Made by a program: the position numbers and the translations under genes. Positions 1 through 7,032 of a stretch of DNA of 8,959 nucleotides are shown here, piece by piece. Origin of the DNA: Candidatus Binatia bacterium (GTDB lineage: Bacteria > Desulfobacterota_B > Binatia > UBA9968 > JAJDTQ01); NCBI GenBank assembly GCA_022827045.1, contig JAJDTQ010000132.1, forward strand, positions 1 to 8,959. The letters run 5' to 3'. Numbering within the stretch: position 1 is the first letter of the stretch; the number at the start of each line of letters is the position of its first letter. Under the pieces are notes generated by a model. That model saw nothing but the letters and a program-made list of their open reading frames with translations. It made no database searches and was not told where the DNA came from.

Positions 1-291
1 GCCAGCCTCGGCGGTAAGGTGGGCATGTACGAGCCGGTGCACGGCAGCGCTCCGGACATCACCGGGCAGGACAAGGCCAACCCGCTGGCCACCATCCTCA
101 CGGTGGCGCTCATGCTGCGCCACTCCTTCGACCAGGGAGCCGCCGCGGACTGCATCGAGCAAGCGGTGGAGCGGGTACTGGAGGCGGGTCACCGCACCCC
201 GGATATCCACGAGGGGGAGGGTCCGGTGGTGGGCTGCAAGGAAATGGGCGCCCTGGTGCGGCAGGAAATCGCGGCCGGCCGCACGGCGTGA
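1..291 (+). CDS. leuB: 3-isopropylmalate dehydrogenase, C-terminal part (5' end outside window)
   Basis: LeuB oxidatively decarboxylates 3-isopropylmalate to 2-oxoisocaproate with NAD+ in the cytoplasm, the third dedicated step of leucine synthesis. Only the last 96 residues are here; the frame is open from base 1 to the TGA at 289-291. The visible part begins [20 protein letters not shown] and continues with [20 protein letters not shown]. This is the conserved C-terminal block of the isocitrate/isopropylmalate dehydrogenase family, and its [10 protein letters not shown] and ANP segments line the NAD-binding pocket. The [10 protein letters not shown] form favours LeuB over isocitrate or tartrate dehydrogenase, and the leuC and leuD genes downstream support that. 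Only 7 bp separate it from asd, so the two are probably co-transcribed. Confidence 0.95.
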   Translation, partial: ASLGGKVGMYEPVHGSAPDITGQDKANPLATILTVALMLRHSFDQGAAADCIEQAVERVLEAGHRTPDIHEGEGPVVGCKEMGALVRQEIAAGRTA

Positions 292-298
292 CGCGACC

Positions 299-1327
299 AT
301 GACGGGTAAGGACAAGTACAACGTTGCGGTGGTGGGAGCCACCGGGGCGGTAGGCGAGGAGATGCGGAAGGTCCTTGAGGAGCGGCTGTTCCCCGTGGAC
401 ACGCTCCGGTTGCTGGCCTCCGAGCGGTCGGCGGGCCAGCGGCTCGAGTTCTGCGGCCGGCAGATCCTGGTGGAGGTGCTGGACGAGGACTCCTTCCAGG
501 ACATCGACATCGCGCTGTTTTCGGCGGGCGGGTCGGTCAGCGCCCGGTACGCCCAGGCGGCGGTGGACGCGGGCGCCGTGGTCATCGACAACACCAGCTT
601 CTTCCGGATGGACGAAGACGTCCCGCTGGTGGTGCCCGAGGTGAACGCGGACAAGATCGCCGACCACGTCAACCGGGGCATCATCGCCAACCCCAACTGC
701 TCCACGATCCAGATGGTGGTGGCGCTCAAACCCCTTTACGACGCCGCGGGCATCAGCCGCATCGTGGTGTCCACCTACCAGTCGGTTTCCGGGGCCGGAC
801 GGCGGGCGATGGAGGAGCTCGGGAGGCAGACCGCGGCGCTGTTCAACAGCGGTGAGGTGGAGTGCGAGCAGTTCCCCCACCAGATCGCGTTCAACTGCAT
901 CCCCCACATCGACACGTTCCTCGCCGACGGCTACACCAAGGAAGAGTGGAAAATGGTCCAGGAGACGCGCAAGATCCTGGACGATCCGGAGATCCGCATG
1001 ACCGCCACCGCGGTGCGCGTGCCGGTGTTCTGCAGCCATTCGGAATCCATCAACGTCGAGACCCGCAGCAAGCTCTCGGCGGGCGATGTCCGGGCCATCC
1101 TCAGGGAGGCTCCCGGCGTGCTGCTCCAGGACGAGCCCGGGGGCAACGACTATCCGCTGGCCACCGAGGCGGCCGGCAAGGACGCCACTTACGTGGGGCG
1201 CATCCGCGAGGACGATTCGGTGGAGAACGGCATCAACCTGTGGGTGGTCGCCGACAACCTGCGCAAGGGCGCGGCCCTGAACGCCGTGCAGATCGCCGAG
1301 ATCCTCATCCGGGACTACCGGCACTGA
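299..1327 (+). CDS. asd: Aspartate-semialdehyde dehydrogenase
   Basis: Asd reduces aspartyl-4-phosphate to aspartate 4-semialdehyde with NADPH in the cytoplasm. It supplies lysine/diaminopimelate, methionine and threonine. The protein has 342 residues, the size of the shorter (~340 aa) class rather than the ~367-aa E. coli type. A Rossmann nucleotide-binding motif GATGAVG lies at residues 13-19. The catalytic cysteine is Cys134 in NPNCSTIQMV (131-140). QSVSGAG lies at 161-167, and the family's RVPVxxxH motif lies at 240-247, giving His247 as the likely general acid/base. All expected active-site blocks are present. The ATG at 299 puts the Rossmann strand close to the N terminus as expected. 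No good Shine-Dalgarno precedes it, so translation may be coupled to leuB, whose stop lies 7 bp upstream. Confidence 0.97.
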   Translation: MTGKDKYNVAVVGATGAVGEEMRKVLEERLFPVDTLRLLASERSAGQRLEFCGRQILVEVLDEDSFQDIDIALFSAGGSVSARYAQAAVDAGAVVIDNTSFFRMDEDVPLVVPEVNADKIADHVNRGIIANPNCSTIQMVVALKPLYDAAGISRIVVSTYQSVSGAGRRAMEELGRQTAALFNSGEVECEQFPHQIAFNCIPHIDTFLADGYTKEEWKMVQETRKILDDPEIRMTATAVRVPVFCSHSESINVETRSKLSAGDVRAILREAPGVLLQDEPGGNDYPLATEAAGKDATYVGRIREDDSVENGINLWVVADNLRKGAALNAVQIAEILIRDYRH

Positions 1328-1329
1328 CG

Positions 1330-1425
1330 CGGCGCCCGGCGGTGAAGGCGTCCGGCGCCGATCCCCGGTCCCTCCCCGAAAACCCCGGGCCGGCCCTGCG
1401 CCTCCCGCCCCGGGGGCTTCTCGGG
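1330..1425 (+). other. Two GC-rich stem-loops in the asd-truA spacer
   Basis: The 106-bp spacer between asd and truA holds two inverted repeats. The first is a perfect 7-bp stem, CGGCGCC at 1330-1336 with GGCGCCG at 1354-1360, around a 17-nt loop. The second is an imperfect stem of about 14 pairs, 1375-1389 with 1409-1425, with one mismatch and two single-base bulges; its arms contain CCCGA/TCGGG and CCCC/GGGG. No T-run follows either one, so neither is a typical intrinsic terminator. They could stabilise or attenuate the leuB-asd message ahead of truA, or simply reflect high GC. Confidence 0.35.
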
Positions 1426-1433
1426 AAACCCGC

Positions 1434-2180
1434 ATGAACGTCAGACTGACTCTCGAGTACGACGGCACCGAGTACCGCGGATGGCAGGTCCAGCCGGAGG
1501 GGCCGACGATTCAGGGCATTCTGGAGGACGCCCTGGCCGTGCTGCTGAAGCAAAGGGTGCACGTCCACGGGTCCGGACGCACCGACGCCGGCGTTCACGC
1601 CCTCGGCCAGGTGGCCAATTTCGAGTGTCCGTACGGCCGCAAGCTTCCGCGGCTCCAGCGGAGCCTCAACGCCCTGACGCCTGACGATATCACCGTGAAG
1701 GCTCTGGAGGAGGCGCCGCCTTCCTTCGACGCCCGGAAGGATGCGAAGCGGCGGGTCTACGCGTACCGCCTTTGGAACCACCCCTGGCGGTCGGCGTTCC
1801 ACGACCGGTATGCGTGGCACCTCGCCAGGCCGTTGTCCGTCGACGCCATGCGCAAGGCGTTGCCTTCCCTGGAAGGGGAGCACGATTTCTCGTGCTTTCG
1901 CGCCGCGGGGTGCGGCGCCGCAACCCCGGTCCGGCGGATCTACCGCAACGAGCTTTACCCGTGGGAGGACCACTGGGTCTATCGGATCGAAGCCACGGGC
2001 TATCTCCGGCACATGGTGCGGAACATCGTCGGCACGCTGGTGCAGACGGGGCTGGGCGAGCGGGATGCCGGCGCTTTCCCGGCGCTGATCGAAAGCCGGG
2101 ACCGTACGCTCGCCGGTCCCACCGCACCGGCGCGGGGCCTGTTCCTGGTGGAGGTCCATTACGATTCGGGCCTTGCTTGA
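1434..2180 (+). CDS. truA: tRNA pseudouridine(38-40) synthase TruA
   Basis: TruA converts uridines 38-40 in the anticodon stem-loop of many tRNAs to pseudouridine, with no cofactor. The product has 248 residues, a normal length. The N terminus VRLTLEYDGTEYRGWQ fits the family start and supports the ATG at 1434, although no clear Shine-Dalgarno precedes it. The catalytic aspartate is Asp51 in GSGRTDAGVHALGQV (46-60). Tyr109 in RRVYAY matches the conserved active-site tyrosine (Tyr118 in E. coli). HDFSCFRAAG at 150-159 and GYLRHMVRNIVGTL at 189-202 are further family signatures. truA is often found near asd and leu genes in proteobacteria. The TGA at 2178-2180 overlaps the -35 element proposed for leuC. 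Confidence 0.96.
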   Translation: MNVRLTLEYDGTEYRGWQVQPEGPTIQGILEDALAVLLKQRVHVHGSGRTDAGVHALGQVANFECPYGRKLPRLQRSLNALTPDDITVKALEEAPPSFDARKDAKRRVYAYRLWNHPWRSAFHDRYAWHLARPLSVDAMRKALPSLEGEHDFSCFRAAGCGAATPVRRIYRNELYPWEDHWVYRIEATGYLRHMVRNIVGTLVQTGLGERDAGAFPALIESRDRTLAGPTAPARGLFLVEVHYDSGLA

Positions 2181-2205
2181 ATTAGCGCAGGCCGCTGGCT
2201 ATAAC
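2177..2205 (+). promoter_or_regulatory. Candidate sigma70 promoter for leuCD
   Basis: A -35-like TTGAAT (2177-2182) and a -10-like TATAAC (2200-2205) are separated by 17 bp. This AT-rich patch is unusual in this GC-rich sequence. The -35 overlaps the truA stop codon. Initiation would be expected near 2212, just before the leuC ribosome-binding site, leaving a very short leader with no room for an attenuator. The assignment rests on consensus matching only. Confidence 0.55.
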
Positions 2206-2213
2206 TTCCCGCC

Positions 2214-2221
2214 AAGGAGAG
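2214..2221 (+). promoter_or_regulatory. leuC ribosome-binding site
   Basis: AAGGAGAG lies 9 nt before the ATG at 2231. It is a strong Shine-Dalgarno and fixes the leuC start. It is much better than the sites in front of asd and truA, in keeping with leuC beginning a separate translation and probably transcription unit. Confidence 0.8.
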
Positions 2222-2230
2222 AACGTATCC

Positions 2231-3628
2231 ATGTCCGAACGTACACTTTATGACAAGGTCTGGGATGCCCATGCGGTGACGACGCTGCCCACCGGACAGA
2301 CCCAGCTCTTCATCGGATTGCACCTGGTCCACGAGGTCACCACTCCGCAGGCGTTCGATATGATGCGGGAGCGCGGGCTTTCCATCGCCTATCCGCAACG
2401 GACTTTCGCCACCGCCGATCACATCATACCCACGGATACCCAGGTCCGGCCCTTTGCCGACGAGCAGGCCGAGGCGATGATGTCGGCGCTGGAAAGGAAC
2501 GTCCGCGATTTCGACATCGAGTTCTACGGCCTGGGAAGCGACCGGCAGGGCATCGTCCACGTCATCGGCCCCCAGCTCGGGCTGACCCAGCCGGGAATGA
2601 CCCTGGCCTGCGGCGATAGCCACACGAGCACCCACGGTGCCTTCGGGACCCTCGCCTTCGGCATCGGCACCAGCCAGGTCCGTGACGTGCTGGCCACCCA
2701 GACCCTGTCCATGGACCGGCTCAACGTGCGGCGCATCAACGTGAATGGGAGCCTCCCGCTCGGAGTGCACGCCAAGGACGTGATCCTGACCATCATCCGT
2801 ACGCTCGGCGTCGGCGGCGGCAAGGGATTCGCGTACGAATACGGCGGCGCGGTGCTGGATGCCATGAACATGGACGAGCGCATGACCGTCTGCAACATGA
2901 GCATCGAGGGCGGCGCGCTGGTGGGTTACGTGAACCCGGACGGCACCACCTTCGAGTACCTGCTGGGACGGCCTTTCGCGCCCAAGGGCGAAGCCTTCGA
3001 CCGGGCCATGGCGTACTGGCGCTCCATGGCGTCGGATCCCGACGCCCGCTATGACGACGTGGTGGAAATCGACGGCTCGGCCATCGAACCCACGGTCACC
3101 TGGGGCATCAATCCCGGGCAGGCGGTGGGCGTGCTGGAAAACCTGCCCCGGCCCGAGGAGCTGCAGGACCCCAAGACCGTCGAGAAGGCCTACCAGCACA
3201 TGGGCTGGACCCCCGGCGCCCCGATTCTCGGGACTCCCATCGATGTGGCGTTCATCGGCTCCTGCACCAACTCGCGGTTGTCGGATCTGGTGGCCGCGGC
3301 GCGCGTCGCCAAGGGGAGGCAGGTATCGTCGGACGTGCGGGCCCTGGTGGTGCCCGGGTCGGTGGAAGTGAAGAAACAGGCGGAGGCGGCGGGGCTCGAC
3401 CGGGTTTTCACCGAGGCGGGCTTTCAATGGCGGGAGGCCGGCTGCTCCATGTGCTTGGCCATGAACCCGGACAAGCTCAACGGCCGCGAGGTGTGCGCCT
3501 CTTCGTCGAACCGCAACTTCATCGGCCGCCAAGGGAGCCCGGGTGGGCGGACGCTGTTGATGAGTCCCGCCATGGTGGCGGCGGCCGCCTTGAACGGCAA
3601 GGTCGTGGACGTGCGCGAGTACAACTGA
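2231..3628 (+). CDS. leuC: 3-isopropylmalate dehydratase, large subunit
   Basis: LeuC is the [4Fe-4S] catalytic subunit of isopropylmalate isomerase. With LeuD it interconverts 2- and 3-isopropylmalate through an aconitase-type dehydration and rehydration. The 465 residues match the bacterial LeuC length (about 466). Signatures are [20 protein letters not shown] (124-143) and the three cluster ligands: Cys345 in GSCTNSR (343-349), and Cys405 and Cys408 in [11 protein letters not shown] (404-414). [11 protein letters not shown] follows at 425-435. All three cysteines are present, so the enzyme should be active. The DSHTSTHG form and the fit to the bacterial two-subunit pattern favour LeuC over aconitase or homoaconitase. 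leuD starts 11 bp after the stop, so the subunits are almost certainly made from one message. Confidence 0.97.
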   Translation: MSERTLYDKVWDAHAVTTLPTGQTQLFIGLHLVHEVTTPQAFDMMRERGLSIAYPQRTFATADHIIPTDTQVRPFADEQAEAMMSALERNVRDFDIEFYGLGSDRQGIVHVIGPQLGLTQPGMTLACGDSHTSTHGAFGTLAFGIGTSQVRDVLATQTLSMDRLNVRRINVNGSLPLGVHAKDVILTIIRTLGVGGGKGFAYEYGGAVLDAMNMDERMTVCNMSIEGGALVGYVNPDGTTFEYLLGRPFAPKGEAFDRAMAYWRSMASDPDARYDDVVEIDGSAIEPTVTWGINPGQAVGVLENLPRPEELQDPKTVEKAYQHMGWTPGAPILGTPIDVAFIGSCTNSRLSDLVAAARVAKGRQVSSDVRALVVPGSVEVKKQAEAAGLDRVFTEAGFQWREAGCSMCLAMNPDKLNGREVCASSSNRNFIGRQGSPGGRTLLMSPAMVAAAALNGKVVDVREYN

Positions 3629-3639
3629 TCGGGAGTCCC

Positions 3640-4260
3640 ATGAGCGAGATCAAACAGGTCGGCGGCAGGGCAGTGGTGGTCCGGGGCCACGATATCGATA
3701 CCGATCGGATCGTGCCGGCGCGCTACCTCAAGGAGATCACCTTCAGCCGGATGGGTGAATACCCGTTCATCGACGAACGGTACGACGCCGACGGCAACAC
3801 GGTGGAGCATCCCTTCAACGAGGACCGCTTCCAGGGCGCCGAGGTGCTGGTGGTGAACCGCAACTTCGGCTGCGGGTCGTCACGGGAGCACGCGCCGCAG
3901 GCCTTGTACCGCTGGGGCATCCGGGCCATCATCGGCGAATCCTTCGGCCCCATCTTCGCTGGCAGCAGCGTGCTGCTGGGCATGCCCACGGTGATGGTTT
4001 CGTCCGAGGACATCGGGAAGCTGATGACGCTGGTGGAGTCCGATCCCCAGGTGGAGCTCACCGTGGACCTCGATGCCCGCAAGGTCCGGCTGCCGGACGG
4101 CAGCGACATCGACCTCGACATCAGCGAAGGGCATCGCAACGCCCTGACCACCGGGTCCTGGGACTCCACGGCCTTGCTCCTGGGCAACATGGCCGAGGTA
4201 GCCCGGACCGCCGAGAAGCTCCCCTATACCAAGAATTTCGAGGGGCCGGCGCCGCTGTAG
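3640..4260 (+). CDS. leuD: 3-isopropylmalate dehydratase, small subunit
   Basis: LeuD is the small swivel-domain subunit that binds substrate and caps the LeuC active site. The product has 206 residues, typical for proteobacterial LeuD (about 200). Conserved blocks are GHDIDTDRIVPARYL (16-30), NRNFGCGSSREHAPQAL (73-89) and GESFGPIF (99-106); the GCGSSREHAP loop is the family hallmark. The open frame extends upstream to 3427 inside leuC, but that extension is Arg/Gly-rich and unlike LeuD. The ATG at 3640, preceded by GGGAG at 3631-3635 and placed 11 bp after the leuC stop, is therefore the start. Downstream lies a short palindromic element and then a convergent gene. Confidence 0.96.
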   Translation: MSEIKQVGGRAVVVRGHDIDTDRIVPARYLKEITFSRMGEYPFIDERYDADGNTVEHPFNEDRFQGAEVLVVNRNFGCGSSREHAPQALYRWGIRAIIGESFGPIFAGSSVLLGMPTVMVSSEDIGKLMTLVESDPQVELTVDLDARKVRLPDGSDIDLDISEGHRNALTTGSWDSTALLLGNMAEVARTAEKLPYTKNFEGPAPL

Positions 4261-4270
4261 GTGTCAACGC

Positions 4271-4341
4271 CCGTCGTTCCGTCTCCCCTCCGTCGTTCCC
4301 GCGGAAGCGGGAAACCAGGCGGGTGAGGCGGAAAACGACGG
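4271..4341. repeat. Palindromic element between convergent leuD and oxidoreductase genes
   Basis: The core is a perfect 7-bp inverted repeat, TTCCCGC (4296-4302) and GCGGGAA (4307-4313), with a GGAA loop of the stable GNRA type. CCGTCGTTCC occurs twice in direct orientation (4271-4280 and 4290-4299), and its inverse AACGACGG lies at 4334-4341, giving an outer inverted repeat. From memory, the core resembles the common interspersed type CGTCATTCCCGCG...CGCGGGAATCCAG seen in many proteobacteria and the dRS3 repeats of Neisseria (ATTCCC-N8-GGGAAT). Lying between two converging genes, it may also help end transcripts from both sides, but no T-run follows the stem. Confidence 0.6.
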
Positions 4342-4354
4342 TTCGGGTGACCGT

Positions 4355-5263
4355 CTATCCCTCCACCTGGGGCAGCACCTTCTCCACGAACGTATCCAGT
4401 TGCGCTAGGTCGGAGATGGCCAGGCCGATGATGAGGGTCTGGAGGCCGCCGGCGAAGATCCGGTTGATGCCGTCGGCGCACGCGTCGACGCTCCCCACCA
4501 GCATGTACTTCTCCACGTCCATCCGCACCTTGCCGTAGTAGCGGATGAGGTAGTTCTCGCACGCCTCCACCGCCTTGCTCTTGTCGTCGTCGATGGCGAT
4601 GAACGTGAGGCCCGCTTTCTCGATATCGTCTGGATTCCTCCCGGCGGCCCGGGCATGGGCGCTGATCTTCTCCCACACCGCATCGAAGCCGTGCACCGCG
4701 TTGCTGCCGCAGATGTAGCCGTCGGCGTGCTGCCCGACGCGCTTCAGGACGGATTCGGCGCCGCCGCCCATCCAGATGGGAGGGTGGGGCGACTGCACGG
4801 TAGCGGGGCCGAAGCGGGTGCTGTGGAGGTCGAAGAACCGGCCGTGGTGCTCCACCTCCTCCTCGGTCCAGAGCCGCTTCATGAGCGCCAGCGACTCCGC
4901 CGCCCGGCTCCCCCGGTGCTCCCACGGAACCTCCACGGAGCTGAAGTCGCTCTCCCGGCTGCCGAAGCCGATGCCGAGGGTCATCCTGCCGTTGGACAGG
5001 AAATCCAGGGTGGCCACGGTCTTGGCCAGGAGCGCCGGATGCCGCAGCGCCGACAGCAGCACCGAAGTCCCCAGCCGGATGCGCTCGGTGGCGGCGGCGG
5101 CCGCGGCCAGCACGGTCAGGGCCTCGAGGTTGTCATAGGCGATGCGGTCGATGGTCCAGAACGAATGCAGCCCTGCCTGGTCGCATTTCCGCGCCATGGC
5201 CGTGACGTAGCCCGGCTCAATCTGCGGGGCCGGATTGACGAAGCAGATGCCCAGATTTCCCAT
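4355..5263 (-). CDS. Luciferase-like (LLM class) flavin- or F420-dependent oxidoreductase
   Basis: This is a cytoplasmic TIM-barrel enzyme of the bacterial luciferase-like superfamily, which uses FMN or coenzyme F420 for monooxygenation or hydride transfer. It has 302 residues, the usual size for single-domain members. Recognisable blocks are EALTVLAAAAAATERIRLGT (47-66), HPALLAKTVATLDFLSNGRM (75-94) leading into TLGIGFG (95-101), and SPHPPIWMGGG (158-168). These are the standard strands and loops that hold the flavin phosphate and the barrel core. No signal peptide or membrane segment is seen. The start at 5263 follows a good ribosome-binding site. The gene stands alone, convergent with leuD and divergent from tctA. 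The cofactor and substrate cannot be read from the sequence. Context hints at catabolism of an imported organic compound, but that is only inference. Confidence 0.85.
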   Translation of the reverse strand: MGNLGICFVNPAPQIEPGYVTAMARKCDQAGLHSFWTIDRIAYDNLEALTVLAAAAAATERIRLGTSVLLSALRHPALLAKTVATLDFLSNGRMTLGIGFGSRESDFSSVEVPWEHRGSRAAESLALMKRLWTEEEVEHHGRFFDLHSTRFGPATVQSPHPPIWMGGGAESVLKRVGQHADGYICGSNAVHGFDAVWEKISAHARAAGRNPDDIEKAGLTFIAIDDDKSKAVEACENYLIRYYGKVRMDVEKYMLVGSVDACADGINRIFAGGLQTLIIGLAISDLAQLDTFVEKVLPQVEG

Positions 5264-5270
5264 GGTGACG

Positions 5271-5280
5271 ATCCTTTCCT
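5271..5280 (-). promoter_or_regulatory. Ribosome-binding site of the luciferase-like gene
   Basis: Read on the - strand, AGGAAAGGAT lies 7 nt before the ATG at 5263-5261. It supports this start and the expression of the gene from the - strand. Confidence 0.7.
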
Positions 5281-5288
5281 GGAGTTCA

Positions 5289-5338
5289 GGGGGGTTCGTC
5301 GCCGACGAACCCCTCCACGTGCGTGTTCGTATCCGAAC
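5289..5338 (-). promoter_or_regulatory. Leader with alternating GTTCG/CGAAC arms (possible attenuator-like structure)
   Basis: In transcript order there are four arms: GTTCG (5338-5334), CGAAC (5329-5325), GTTCGTC (5310-5304) and GACGAAC (5300-5294). Arms 1 and 2 form a 5-bp hairpin with a 4-nt loop. Arms 3 and 4 form a 10-bp perfect stem (5291-5300 with 5304-5313), extendable to 12 pairs with one G-T pair, with a 3-nt loop. Arms 2 and 3 could instead pair over 6 bp (ACGAAC with GTTCGT). The strong hairpin ends about 9 nt before the ribosome-binding site. It has no following T-run, so it is not a standard terminator. It could also be an operator or part of an interspersed repeat. Confidence 0.45.
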
Positions 5339-5377
5339 TTGTGACCGGGGATACCAGTTCTAGCTAGTAGTCGTTTT

Positions 5378-5404
5378 CCCCGATTCCCGCAACGGGAACA
5401 GGGG
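5378..5404. repeat. Palindrome CCCC-GA-TTCCCG-CAA-CGGGAA-CA-GGGG
   Basis: A perfect 6-bp inverted repeat (5384-5389 with 5393-5398, loop CAA) lies within an outer CCCC/GGGG pair (5378-5381 with 5401-5404). Further out, GTCGT (5370-5374) and ACGAC (5415-5419) are also inverse. The TTCCCG/CGGGAA core and the preceding GTCGTT resemble the element near 4290-4313, so two related palindromes flank the luciferase-like gene. It lies in the divergent intergenic region, about 30 bp before the tctA -35, so it could equally be a regulator-binding site. Confidence 0.5.
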
Positions 5405-5435
5405 CGGCGAGCGGACGACAGCCACACGTGGCGGC

Positions 5436-5464
5436 TTGACAGCCTGTCCAGACCTCGTTATATC
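5436..5464 (+). promoter_or_regulatory. Sigma70-like promoter for tctAB
   Basis: A perfect -35 TTGACA (5436-5441) and a -10 TATATC (5459-5464) are separated by 17 bp. Initiation near 5471 would leave a leader of about 30 nt. Immediately upstream is a small dyad, GCCAC-AC-GTGGC (5421-5432), that ends 4 bp before the -35 and could bind a regulator. Confidence 0.75.
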
Positions 5465-5499
5465 CCTGTGGATTTTCCAAGGGGCAGAAGGGAGTTCGT

Positions 5500-7032
5500 A
5501 TGCTGGAAGCCGCCACCGTGGCGTTTGAGAACCTCCTGGTGCCGACCCGGTTGGGGTATCTGTTCATCGGGGTGCTCATGGGGCTGGCCCTCGGGGCGAT
5601 CCCGGGTCTGGGGGGCCTCGTGGGGCTCGCCATCCTTCTTCCCTTCACCTTCGACATGGACTCCTTCGAGGCCTTCGCGATCATGATCGGCCTCATCTCG
5701 GTGACGAGTACCTCGGACACCATCCCCTCGGTCCTCTTCGGCGTCCCCGGCACCTCGGCGTCCCAGGCCACCATCCTCGACGGCCATCCAATGGCCAAGA
5801 AGGGCGAGGCGGGGCGCGCCTTCGGCGGCGCCTACATGGCCTCGCTCCTGGGCGGGGTGTTCGGATCGCTGATTCTGGCGCTTTCGATCCCGGTGCTTCG
5901 CCCGATCGTGCTCGCGTTCGGGTCCCCCGAGTTCTTCATGCTGGGCTTGCTGGGTATCTCCATGGTGGCGGTCCTGAGCGGCAACGCGCCGGTGAAGGGG
6001 CTCGTCGCGGGAGCCATCGGCCTGTGCGTGGGCATGGTGGGCATGGACCCCCAGACCGGCGTGCTCCGCTGGGTATTCGGCCAACTGTACCTGTGGGATG
6101 GCGTCCCGCTGGTGCCGGTGGCGTTGGGCATCTTCGCCATCCCCGAGATCGTCGACCTGACCATCCGGGGCACGCGCATCGCCGACGTTCCCAAGGAGCG
6201 GCTGAAGGGGGTCATGACCGGGATCCGTGACACCTTCCGCAACTGGTTCCTGGTGCTGCGCTGCGGCGTGGTGGGCGTCTTCGTCGGCGCCATCCCGGGG
6301 CTGGGCGCGTCGGTGGTGGACTGGTTCGCCTACGGCCATGCCATCCAGACCGAGAAGGGCGCCAACGAGACCTTCGGCACCGGCGACGTGCGCGGCGTGC
6401 TGGCGCCGGAGGCCGCCAACAACGCCAAGGAGGGTGGGGCGCTGATCCCCACCATCGCCTTCGGAGTGCCGGGCAGCGCCTCCATGGCATTGCTCCTGGG
6501 GGCCATGACCATCCAGGGGCTGACCCCGGGCTCGGCCATGCTCACCAAGGACCTGGCCGTCACCTACACGATGATCTGGAGCCTGGCCATCGCCAACGTC
6601 TTCGGCACCGTGGCCTGCATGCTGCTGACCAACACCTTGGCCAAGATCGCCATGGTGCGGATCAATCTGCTGACCCCGCTGGTGGTGGTCATCGTGTTCC
6701 TGGCGTCGTTCCAGGCGACCCGGCACTACGGGGACCTGTGGTCGCTGCTGTTCTTCTCGCTGCTGGGATGGTTCATGAAGCGGTTCAGTTGGCCCCGGCC
6801 GCCGCTGATCCTGGGCCTGGTGTTGAGCGGCATCATCGAAAACTACCTCTTCATTTCCATCAGCCGCTACGGCGCCACGTGGATGCTGCGTCCCATCGTC
6901 ATGATCGTGATGGTGCTTATTGCCGTCAGTCTCTACTACGGCATCCGCAACGCCCGTAAGCAGCAGGAGCTGCAGCAGATGCGCACCGCCAGGGTCGAAC
7001 GCGAACAAAGCGAGGGAGCCGATGAAGTTTAA
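5500..7032 (+). CDS. tctA: Tripartite tricarboxylate transporter, large membrane subunit TctA
   Basis: TctA is the large inner-membrane subunit of TTT-family secondary transporters, which take up carboxylates such as citrate using an ion gradient and a periplasmic binding protein. It has 510 residues (family about 500) and about a dozen hydrophobic segments. The family's internal duplication is plain: GAIPGLGGL at 32-40 recurs as GAIPGLGAS at 263-271, and FGVPGTSAS at 80-88 recurs as FGVPGSASM at 321-329. LDGHPMAKKGEAGRA (93-107) and PEAANNAKEGGALIP (303-317) are also typical. A charged tail (about 483-510) is probably cytoplasmic. The ATG at 5500 follows AAGGGAG (5488-5494) at 5 nt. The frame overlaps tctB by 11 bp. 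The substrate is set mostly by TctC and is unknown. Confidence 0.95.
   Translation: MLEAATVAFENLLVPTRLGYLFIGVLMGLALGAIPGLGGLVGLAILLPFTFDMDSFEAFAIMIGLISVTSTSDTIPSVLFGVPGTSASQATILDGHPMAKKGEAGRAFGGAYMASLLGGVFGSLILALSIPVLRPIVLAFGSPEFFMLGLLGISMVAVLSGNAPVKGLVAGAIGLCVGMVGMDPQTGVLRWVFGQLYLWDGVPLVPVALGIFAIPEIVDLTIRGTRIADVPKERLKGVMTGIRDTFRNWFLVLRCGVVGVFVGAIPGLGASVVDWFAYGHAIQTEKGANETFGTGDVRGVLAPEAANNAKEGGALIPTIAFGVPGSASMALLLGAMTIQGLTPGSAMLTKDLAVTYTMIWSLAIANVFGTVACMLLTNTLAKIAMVRINLLTPLVVVIVFLASFQATRHYGDLWSLLFFSLLGWFMKRFSWPRPPLILGLVLSGIIENYLFISISRYGATWMLRPIVMIVMVLIAVSLYYGIRNARKQQELQQMRTARVEREQSEGADEV

Noticed and set aside
110..1468. 452-codon open frame on the - strand
   Set aside because: It runs antisense through leuB, asd and the start of truA, crossing unrelated genes. 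It is a high-GC shadow without protein-like features.
2159..3532. 457-codon open frame on the - strand
   Set aside because: Antisense shadow of leuC. Its composition is dominated by His, Gly, Arg and Val, with no recognisable motif and no good ribosome-binding site.
3427..3639. Upstream extension of the leuD frame
   Set aside because: It lies inside leuC in another frame and is Arg/Gly-rich. The ATG at 3640 has a ribosome-binding site and gives a normal LeuD N terminus.
5340..5392. Promoter for the luciferase-like gene on the - strand (TTGCGG at 5392-5387, TACTAG at 5369-5364)
   Set aside because: The spacing is 17 bp, but the -10 matches consensus at only about half of its positions and the -35 overlaps a palindrome. 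This is too weak to annotate.
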